DNA of 64,000 nucleotides from Amarobacter sp035326025 (lineage in GTDB: Bacteria; Chloroflexota; Dehalococcoidia; Tepidiformales; Tepidiformaceae), in the NCBI GenBank assembly GCA_035326025.1, contig DAOKYT010000006.1:12470-76469 (forward strand), given 5' to 3'. Positions 53,812 through 60,822 of the stretch are shown here, one piece after another. Under the pieces are notes generated by a model. It worked only from the letters and a program-made list of their open reading frames with translations. It was not told the DNA's origin and ran no database searches. Every line of letters starts with the position of its first letter. Positions within the stretch are counted from its first letter, which is position 1. The position numbers and the translations under genes were made by a program.

Positions 53812-54429
53812 CTACCTCCCGGCTGCGCGCCGCAGCCGCCCCTGAAGTTGATTCCAGGCTTCCTGGATGCGTGTCTCGAGCGCCTCCAAGGAGCTATTGT
53901 TTTCGATGACGACATCGGCTCGAGCCATGCGCTCGGCGTTGGAGAGTTGCGAGTTGATGCGGGCGCGGGCAGCCTCGGGGTCCAGGCCGTTGCGCGCGCC
54001 GAGCCGCTCGACGGCGAGCTCTGGTTCGACCACGACGACCCAGACTTCATCGACAAGGTCTTCCCACCCGGCCTCGAAAAGGACTGCCGCCTCGAGCACG
54101 GCGACGCTGTTGCCGGCGGCTTCGTATTCCGCCAGCGCCTGGCTCGCCAATTTGCGGATGCCGGGCCAGACGATGTCGGTGAGGCGCTTCAGTTCCTCTG
54201 GCTTGCCGAAGACCCTGCTCCCGAGGACCTTTCGGTCGATGCTGCCGTCGGGCGCGACCAGCTCGGGCCCGAACGCCCTGACGACTGCTTCAAATGTCTC
54301 GGTGCCGGGGTCGTACGTCCGGTGGCCGAGAATGTCGGCATCGATGACCGGGACACCCCGGTCGAGGAAGAACCGGGTCACGGTGGATTTTCCGCTGGCG
54401 ATACCACCCGTCAGCCCAATGACATGCAC
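53812..54429 (-). CDS. coaE: Dephospho-CoA kinase
   Basis: 205 residues. It phosphorylates the ribose 3'-hydroxyl of dephospho-CoA, the last step of CoA synthesis. Walker A is IGLTGGIASGKSTVTRFF; VIDADILGHRTYDPGT and VLEAAVLFEAGWEDLVDEVWVV are the CoaE blocks. The gene heads a five-gene cluster (coaE, AAA ATPase, phosphoesterase, VWA, phosphatase), and the last bases of coaE double as the ribosome-binding site of the ATPase gene. Confidence 0.94.
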   Translation of the reverse strand: MHVIGLTGGIASGKSTVTRFFLDRGVPVIDADILGHRTYDPGTETFEAVVRAFGPELVAPDGSIDRKVLGSRVFGKPEELKRLTDIVWPGIRKLASQALAEYEAAGNSVAVLEAAVLFEAGWEDLVDEVWVVVVEPELAVERLGARNGLDPEAARARINSQLSNAERMARADVVIENNSSLEALETRIQEAWNQLQGRLRRAAGR

Positions 54430-54463
54430 GCGAGACTCCGGAACGTTCGTTTGTGGAACCTTA

Positions 54464-54493
54464 AGTGTATCCCCGGGCGCGGAAGGGCGGCAA
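54464..54493 (-). promoter_or_regulatory. Putative promoter of the coaE cluster
   Basis: Minus-strand TTGCCG (54488-54493) and TACACT (54464-54469) with an 18-base spacer, 34 bases before the coaE ATG. The same TACACT hexamer precedes pyrD. Confidence 0.5.
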
Positions 54494-54517
54494 ACGAAGG
54501 CGATTCAGCCCTCACAT

Positions 54518-54949
54518 TCATCGCTGAGGTGCCCCAACCATGCGCACGCGCGAACCGGGCGCGGGGCGTTCGCACCTGGGGCAGTGGTACACCACGCTCA
54601 CCCCATGCCCGCACTCGTTGTCGACGAGCGAGAGGTCGCTTTCCGCGAACTCCTCGCCCCAGGTGGCGAGCGCGCCAACCACCACACCGAGCCGGTGCCC
54701 CTTCCGGGTCAGGACGTACTCCGAGCGGGGGGGATGGTCGCTGTAGGGTTTGCGCACCACCACCCCGGCCTCCTCGAGGGCCTTGAGCCGGCCGGAGAGG
54801 ATGGCCGGCGGAATGCCCTCGACGGAGCTCCGCAGCTCGGAGAACCGGCGGCGACCGCGGAGGAGATCGCGAACGACCAGCAGGGTCCACCTGTCTCCGA
54901 CGAGGTCGAGGGTGGCGGCGACGGGACAACGGACACTGCGCTGGATCAT
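54518..54949 (-). CDS. HxlR-family winged-helix regulator with a C-terminal zinc-knuckle-like tail
   Basis: 143 residues. MIQRSVRCPVAATLDLVGDRW and TLLVVRDLLRGRRRFSEL are the HxlR signature, the N-terminal Cys (Cys8) being the redox- or ligand-sensing position. Beyond the winged helix a tail with CGHG...YHCPRCERPAPG resembles a small zinc knuckle. AGGAGG lies six bases before the ATG. It diverges from FO synthase, and a perfect palindrome lies in the spacer, so regulation of itself and of the F420 gene is likely. Confidence 0.88.
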   Translation of the reverse strand: MIQRSVRCPVAATLDLVGDRWTLLVVRDLLRGRRRFSELRSSVEGIPPAILSGRLKALEEAGVVVRKPYSDHPPRSEYVLTRKGHRLGVVVGALATWGEEFAESDLSLVDNECGHGVSVVYHCPRCERPAPGSRVRMVGAPQR

Positions 54950-54996
54950 TTGAAACCTCCTGCCGGGTTGCGATATGCTACCGGCGCGAGGGGTCA

Positions 54997-55013
54997 AGTT
55001 CAACTTTTGAACT
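54997..55013. promoter_or_regulatory. Palindromic operator between hxlR and FO synthase
   Basis: AGTTCAA (54997-55003) and TTGAACT (55007-55013) form a perfect seven-base inverted repeat around CTT. It overlaps a candidate -35 (TTGACC) of the hxlR promoter, whose -10 would be TATCGC, 16 bases on. Winged-helix dimers of the HxlR type bind sites of this size. Confidence 0.55.
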
Positions 55014-55055
55014 GAGTACGTAATGCGAATCGACTCCGCGCCGCAGGAGGCCGGA

Positions 55056-57509
55056 ATGTTCGACAGCACCCGCCAGACCCTCGACCTGGCCCTTTCGGGT
55101 ACACGGCCCGGCCACGCGGCGGCGCTCGCCCTCGCCCGGGAGACCGACGCCGGGCCGCTGCTTGCCGCGGCTGCCACCCTCCGCGACCGGGCCCACCGGA
55201 ACATCATTTCCTATTCACGGAAGGTGTTTATCCCGCTGACACACCTGTGCCGGGATGTGTGCCACTACTGCACGTTCGCGAAGCCACCGCTCCCGGGCGA
55301 GCAGGCCTACATGACGCCGGAAGAGGTCCTGGAGATCGCTCGCGCCGGGGCGGCTGCCGGCTGCAAGGAAGCGCTCTTCACCCTCGGCGATAAGCCAGAA
55401 CTGCGCTACAAGGCCGCGCGGCGCGAGCTGGACGCGATGGGGTACGCCTCGACGATCGCCTACCTGGCCGCGATGGCCGAACTCGTGCACCGCGAAACGG
55501 GACTGCTGCCCCACGCCAACCCGGGCGTGATGACCCGTGACGAAATCGCCGCTCTGCGCGAGGTGACGATCTCCCAGGGCATCATGCTCGAGAACGTCTC
55601 CGGGCGGCTTAGCCAGAAGGGCCAGGTTCATTATGGCTCACCCGATAAGGACCCGGTGCGCCGGCTCCAAACGATCCGGGACGCCGGGGAGCTCCAGGTG
55701 CCGTTCACCTCGGGGGTACTCATCGGCATCGGCGAAACGCGCCTGGAACGCATCGAATCGTTCCTCGCGCTGCGCGACCTCCACGATCAGTACGGGCACA
55801 TCCAGGAAATCATCGTCCAGAACTTCCGCGCCAAGCCCGGTACGAAGATGGCGGACGCGCCCGAGCCGGACCTCGATGACCTGCTCTGGACGATCGCGGT
55901 CGCGCGCATCGTGTTCGGCCCGGAAATGAATATCCAGGCACCGCCCAATCTCAGTTATGACGAGTATCCGGCGCTCGTCGCCGCCGGGCTCAACGACTGG
56001 GGCGGCGTCTCGCCGGTCACTCCCGACCACGTGAACCCGGAGGCGCCGTGGCCCCACCTCGAGGCACTCAGCGAACGGACCGCGGAGTGCGGGAAGGTGC
56101 TCACCGAGCGCCTCGCGGTCTACCCCCGGTATGCCCTCGAGAGTGGCCGCTGGCAATCCCCGGTGCTGGCCACGGCAGTCATTCGCGCTATCGATGGAGA
56201 TGGTTTCGCGCGGGCCGACGCATGGTCGCCGGGCGACGCGGCCACGCCACTGCCAGCGGTCGACGTGCCGGCGAAGCTCACCCCCGGCCGCCCGCGCGAT
56301 ACCTCCACGCCGGAGGTCCGCGACATCCTGGCGCGTGCGGAGTCGGGCGCCGAGCTGAGCACGGACGATATCGTCCGCCTCTTCCAGGCGCGTGGCGATG
56401 ATTACCACCTTGTGTGCGATGCCGCCGACCGCCTGCGCAGGCGGGTGAATGGCGCCACCGTCTCCTACGTGGTGAACCGGAACATCAACTACACCAACGT
56501 CTGCTACTTCCGCTGCCAGTTCTGCGCCTTTGCCAAGGGCAAGATGAGCGAAAGCCTGCGTGGAACGCCTTACGATCTCGGCCTCGACGAGGTCGTGCGC
56601 CGCTCAGTCGAAGCGTGGGAGCGCGGAGCCACCGAGGTATGCATGCAGGGTGGGATTCACCCGGAATACACGGGGGCGACGTACCTCGACATCCTGCGGG
56701 CGGTGAAGGAAGCACTGCCCGAGATGCACATCCACGCCTTCTCTCCACTGGAAGTGAGCCAGGGCGCCGAGACGCTCGGGATCACGGTGCCGGAATTCCT
56801 CCGGCAGCTGAAGGAGGCCGGGCTGGGCACGCTCCCGGGCACGGCCGCGGAGGTCCTGGACGATGACATACGCGTGACCCTGTGCCCCGACAAGCTGCGC
56901 ACCCAGGAGTGGCTGGATGTGGTCGAGGCGGCGCACCGGACCGGGTTCCGGACGACCTCGACGATCATGTACGGGCACATCGACCAGCCAATCAACTGGG
57001 CCCGCCACCTGGTGGCGTTGCGCGAACTCCAGAAGCGTACAGGCGGCATCACGGAATTTGTGCCGCTGCCGTTTGTCCACATGGAGGCGCCGATCTATCT
57101 CAAGGGAAAGGCGCGGCGCGGTCCAACGTTTCGCGAAGCGGTGTTGATGCACGCCGTCGCCCGGCTCGCGCTCCATCCGCACATCACGAACATCCAGGTT
57201 TCGTGGGTGAAGATGGGGGTGGAAGGCGTGAAGGCCTGCCTCAATGCCGGTGTGAACGACATGGGCGGCACGCTCATGAACGAAAGCATCTCGCGTGCCG
57301 CTGGCGCGGCCTTCGGTCAGGAACTCCCGCCCGGGGAGATGGAACGCACCATCCGCGCGCTGGGCCGCGTGCCCCGGCAGCGCACCACCACGTACGGTGC
57401 CGTTCCCGAAGAGCGACTCATCACGTCGTTCAACGCCGCCCCCTTGAGCCCGATTGTGTTGACCCCCGCACGGAAGTACGAACGGAAAAAGCAGCGAGTT
57501 TCCGCGTAA
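55056..57509 (+). CDS. fbiC: Fused FO synthase (CofG-CofH)
   Basis: About 817 residues with two radical SAM domains. The CofG half has Cys65-x3-Cys69-x2-Cys72 (CRDVCHYC) and the CofH half has Cys483-x3-Cys487-x2-Cys490 (CYFRCQFC). Together they make 7,8-didemethyl-8-hydroxy-5-deazariboflavin (FO), the deazaflavin core of coenzyme F420. Fused forms occur in actinobacteria and Chloroflexota; archaea and cyanobacteria use two genes. I favour ATG 55056, preceded by AGGAGG at five bases, over ATG 55023. It diverges from the HxlR regulator. No other F420 gene is in the window. Confidence 0.93.
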   Translation: MFDSTRQTLDLALSGTRPGHAAALALARETDAGPLLAAAATLRDRAHRNIISYSRKVFIPLTHLCRDVCHYCTFAKPPLPGEQAYMTPEEVLEIARAGAAAGCKEALFTLGDKPELRYKAARRELDAMGYASTIAYLAAMAELVHRETGLLPHANPGVMTRDEIAALREVTISQGIMLENVSGRLSQKGQVHYGSPDKDPVRRLQTIRDAGELQVPFTSGVLIGIGETRLERIESFLALRDLHDQYGHIQEIIVQNFRAKPGTKMADAPEPDLDDLLWTIAVARIVFGPEMNIQAPPNLSYDEYPALVAAGLNDWGGVSPVTPDHVNPEAPWPHLEALSERTAECGKVLTERLAVYPRYALESGRWQSPVLATAVIRAIDGDGFARADAWSPGDAATPLPAVDVPAKLTPGRPRDTSTPEVRDILARAESGAELSTDDIVRLFQARGDDYHLVCDAADRLRRRVNGATVSYVVNRNINYTNVCYFRCQFCAFAKGKMSESLRGTPYDLGLDEVVRRSVEAWERGATEVCMQGGIHPEYTGATYLDILRAVKEALPEMHIHAFSPLEVSQGAETLGITVPEFLRQLKEAGLGTLPGTAAEVLDDDIRVTLCPDKLRTQEWLDVVEAAHRTGFRTTSTIMYGHIDQPINWARHLVALRELQKRTGGITEFVPLPFVHMEAPIYLKGKARRGPTFREAVLMHAVARLALHPHITNIQVSWVKMGVEGVKACLNAGVNDMGGTLMNESISRAAGAAFGQELPPGEMERTIRALGRVPRQRTTTYGAVPEERLITSFNAAPLSPIVLTPARKYERKKQRVSA

Positions 57510-57575
57510 CGCTGACGTACCGCCGCGGACGGGTGTACGCTTCGGCGAATTGTTGGAGCGGAGGCCGGCAGCGCC

Positions 57576-58804
57576 GTGAACGGTAACGGGCAGTCGCCAC
57601 ACCCCGGGCTCATCAACCTGGTGCTCGCCGAGGGAATCTCGGCGAGCGGCGACGCCTTCCTGCTCACCGCGGCATCGGTCACTGTTTTCCGCGAAACCGA
57701 CTCCACTACCGCGGTCAGCCTGCTTCTCGGGCTGGCGGCGCTCCCAACGGTCGTCCTCAGCCCGCTGGCGGGCACGCTCGCCGACCGGTATTCGCGGCGC
57801 CGAATCATGGTCGGCGTCGATGCGGTGAGCGCGGCGGCCTGCCTCGCGGCCCTGACCGCGGTCGCGGTACTGCCACTCGCGGTCGCCGTGTTCCTGGCTG
57901 TCGGGATCGTCTACAGTCTCTCGACATTCCATCGGCCCGCCGCGCAGGCACTGCTGCCCGTGCTCTCGGGCGAACAGCAGCTCGGCCGGGCGAACAGCGG
58001 ACTGCGGCTCGCAACCAGCCTTGCGAACATCGCGGGCCCGGCAGCGGCGGGGCTCCTCGTCGGTCGTGGCGGTTTTGAGCTGGTCCTCGCGGTCGATGCC
58101 GCGACGTTCGCTGTCTCTGGCGTACTCGTGCTGGCGATCACCGCGATCCCGGCACAGGCCACCCCCGCGGTGCGGCGTTCAGTCTTTGCCGATGCGGTGG
58201 AAGGGCTGAACTACGCACGCCGCGAGCGGAACATCCGGATCGTGATCGCCGCGATTGGCGTGACCCTGCTGGTCGGAACGGTGGTCAACGCCGGGACCCT
58301 TCCGCTGGTCTCACGTTCCCTCGACCTGCCGGAGTCCCGTTATGGCGCCCTGCTGGCGATCGAAGGGGCCGGGGCCATGGCACTCGCCATCGTCTTCCTC
58401 TACCTGGGACCGAAGGTCCGTCTCCTCAGTACCGGCGCGGGCGCGCTCGTCCTTGTAGGCGGTTCGACCGTGGCGCTGGGGACGGCGCCAAACTTGCCGG
58501 CGGCAGTGTAGCTATCGCCGTCCAGGGAATGAGCGTTGTCGCCCTCCAGGTGGCGTTCGCGAGCTACCTCCAGCAGCAGGCGGTCGATGCCTTCCGGGGG
58601 CGTGTGATGGCCCTTACCTCCATGGTCGCATCGCTGGCGAGCATCTCCGGGTTTGCGGTGGCGGGCCCGCTCGTCGATTCCACCGGCGTCCGGCCGGCGT
58701 TCGCCCTGGCAGGGGCACTGATCTGTGCGGTCGCCGTGCCCGTCATCTCGATCGCCTGGAGCGCCTCGCGCGGTATCGAGCCGGAGCGGGAACGGGCATC
58801 CTGA
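57576..58804 (+). pseudogene. MFS exporter, broken by a single-base frameshift
   Basis: The frame from GTG 57576 encodes nine or so transmembrane helices of an MFS_3-type exporter (FRETDSTTAVSLLLGLAALP, LADRYSRRRIMVGVD, FHRPAAQALLPVLSGEQQL) but stops at 58511. One frame over, the expected ending follows: VVALQVAFASYLQQQAVDAF, RGRVMALTSMVASL and three more helices to a TGA at 58804. Adding one base near 58497-58503, in the CCGGCGG run, restores a protein of about 410 residues, the normal length. Two coupled half-genes are less likely, as the second half lacks a ribosome-binding site. Confidence 0.75.
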
Positions 58805-59287
58805 CAGCAAAGCGCGCTCCGCCAGATTCGGGCGTACCCTCCGGGGGAGCCGATCGACGCTGAAAGGGTCACCGCGCTGGGCCTCAGCGGCCACCTCGCG
58901 GGCCCCTGTCGCACGAAGCTGCTCGCCGGTCTCGGGGACGGTGTCATCAACGTGGGGCGACCCCGGGGACGCACACCGGGGGGGCACTCCATCGAGATGG
59001 CGGCCGCCGAATGCTCGGCACACATGTCCCGCGGCAGCACTGGACGCCGCGTGGGACAGACGGCCGTACCGCTCGTTGACCCGCGCACCCCGCCGTGCCT
59101 GTTCGGCCGCGACAACGATTGCCATTGCCGGGAAATCCCGGGGATGAGCGACGCCAAGAGCGGGCGTTTCCGGGCGGCGGGACAGGCGGCTGGTACCTTC
59201 GCACCGGAGGCACTCGCCAACGGCTGAAGCAATGGGCCGGGGCAAGCCGAACGGCCAGCCCGGTCTGTTCCTCGAAGGCCATTCACG
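58805..59287. other. Intergenic stretch without a supported gene
   Basis: Nearly 500 bases between the MFS gene and the cyclase fusion. Several frames are open on both strands, as expected at this GC content, but none has protein-like composition, a ribosome-binding site or a family motif. I see no tRNA, terminator with a T-run or long repeat. A decayed gene is possible. Confidence 0.5.
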
Positions 59288-59299
59288 TAGTATGTGGCC

Positions 59300-60676
59300 A
59301 TGGACCCGCTCATACAGTACGCGACGACCCGGGATGGGCTGAGCATCGCCTGTGCGAGCGTTGGCAGCGGGCCGCCGCTGCTCATCCTGCCCATCCTCCC
59401 GCTCAGCCACCTGCAGGTCGAGTGGCAGATGCCGGGCATGCGCGAGCTCCTCGAATCGGTCGCCAGCCACCACACGGTGATCCGCTTCGATGCGCGAGGC
59501 CTGGGGCTCTCCGAGCGCAACCCCGCCGATCGTTCCCTCGACGCTCACCTGCTTGATATCGATGCGGTGGTCGAAAAGCTGCGGCTCGACCGCTTCGCCA
59601 TATTCGCCGCCAGCTACGCGGGCCCGATGGGCATTCGCTACGCGGCGCGCCACCCGGATCGGGTCACGCGGCTGCTGCTCTGGTGCACGCACGCGTTTCA
59701 TGGGGAGGTGGTCGAACGCCTGCCTGAGATGGCGAACCAGCAGCGCGTGGCAGTGAATCAACTGGCCGGTGTCGATCGCGATCTCTTTATTCGAACCTAC
59801 CTCCACCGGGCGGTGGGCTGGACGGAAGGCGAACTGGCCAACCAGTTCGTGGAAGTGGCGAACAGGAGCATCGACCCGGAAGCGTTCTTCGAAAACCTGG
59901 CCGGGCATGCCGCGTTCGATGCGCGGGAGGATCTGCCAAACGTTCGCGTGCCGGCGCTCATCATGCATCGTCCGGCGTTCGTTGGCTCCCACCTGGATGT
60001 GGCCAGGGGGCTCGCCGCCCGAATGCCCGATGCGCGCCTGGTGGTGGCCGAAGGAGAATCCGTGGTGCCCTTCATCGGCAACACAGCCCGGGTGCTGAGT
60101 GCCATCGAAAGCTTCCTGCACGAAGACGATGCCGCGTCTGCCCCGGTCGCAGCGGGAGACTCGGCACTACGCATTATTTTCTACACCGACATCGAGGCCC
60201 ACTCGGCGATGATGCATTCGCTCGGTGATGCCCGTGGCAGGGATGTGCTGCGCGAACATGAGCGCATCACCCGTGCCAGGCTTCGCGAGTTTGGCGGAAC
60301 CGAGCTACAAGCAACCGGCGACGGGTTCATCGCTGCGTTCACGTCGGCGCAGGCGGCTCTGGGGTGTGCCATCGCGCTTCAGCGCCAGTTCCATGCGACT
60401 CCCCCGATACACGGTCACACGCTGCGGGTCCGGGTAGGACTGAACGCTGGTGAACCGATCCCGGAGGGCAACGGGCTCTTCGGAGCATCCGTGAACGCCG
60501 CCGAGCGCATCGCGGGCGCGGCGAACGGTGGCGAGATTCTCGTCTCGCAGGTAGTGCGGGAGCTGGTGGCGGGCAAGGCGTTCCGCTTCACCGAACGACT
60601 TGTTCGGAACCGGGCCACTGAAGACGAGGCACCACGGCTGTACGAGGTGCACTGGCGGGGAGTGGTGCCGGACTGA
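59300..60676 (+). CDS. Alpha/beta hydrolase-class III nucleotidyl cyclase fusion
   Basis: 458 residues. Residues 1-275 are an alpha/beta hydrolase (VIRFDARGLGLSERN, FAIFAASYAGPMGIRYAARH, PALIMHRP) in which the nucleophile elbow reads AASYA instead of GxSxG and the usual late His is missing (EGESVVPFIG). Residues 290-458 are a class III cyclase: metal Asp297 and Asp341 (FYTDIEAHS, GDGFIAAF), RVGLNAGEP and GASVNAAERIAGAANGGEIL with the transition-state Asn and Arg, but the base-selecting Lys is Gln337. TAGTAT (59288-59293) lies six bases before the ATG, so probably leaderless. Confidence 0.85.
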   Translation: MDPLIQYATTRDGLSIACASVGSGPPLLILPILPLSHLQVEWQMPGMRELLESVASHHTVIRFDARGLGLSERNPADRSLDAHLLDIDAVVEKLRLDRFAIFAASYAGPMGIRYAARHPDRVTRLLLWCTHAFHGEVVERLPEMANQQRVAVNQLAGVDRDLFIRTYLHRAVGWTEGELANQFVEVANRSIDPEAFFENLAGHAAFDAREDLPNVRVPALIMHRPAFVGSHLDVARGLAARMPDARLVVAEGESVVPFIGNTARVLSAIESFLHEDDAASAPVAAGDSALRIIFYTDIEAHSAMMHSLGDARGRDVLREHERITRARLREFGGTELQATGDGFIAAFTSAQAALGCAIALQRQFHATPPIHGHTLRVRVGLNAGEPIPEGNGLFGASVNAAERIAGAANGGEILVSQVVRELVAGKAFRFTERLVRNRATEDEAPRLYEVHWRGVVPD

Positions 60677-60713
60677 GGGACCGCCGGGGCGGGGTGTCTA
60701 CGACGGGCTGGTC

Positions 60714-60788
60714 TGGTACCCCCGCCAGGAATCGAACCTGGGCACATGGTTTAGGAAACCACTGCTCTATCCGCTGAGCTACGGGGGC
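60714..60788 (-). tRNA. tRNA-Arg (anticodon CCT)
   Basis: Acceptor GCCCCCG/CGGGGGT, anticodon stem GTGGT/ACCAT with loop TTCCTAA giving CCT, T arm CAGG-TTCGATT-CCTG, and encoded CCA. It decodes AGG. The Rhs locus begins immediately on its 5' side. Confidence 0.96.
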
Positions 60789-60801
60789 CCGGTTTTTCCA
60801 A

Positions 60802-60819
60802 GCTGAACCTCAGTTCAGC
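60802..60819. repeat. Perfect inverted repeat between tRNA-Arg and the Rhs gene
   Basis: GCTGAAC and GTTCAGC flank a four-base CTCA loop. It lies 13 bases upstream of the tRNA 5' end, exactly where the Rhs sequence begins. It could be a hairpin or a recombination scar; no T-run follows on either strand. Confidence 0.4.
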
Positions 60820-60822
60820 AGT

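Noticed and set aside
58400..60121. 573-codon minus-strand frame covering the gap and the cyclase gene
   Set aside because: Antisense to clear cyclase and MFS coding sequence, no motif, and no ribosome-binding site.
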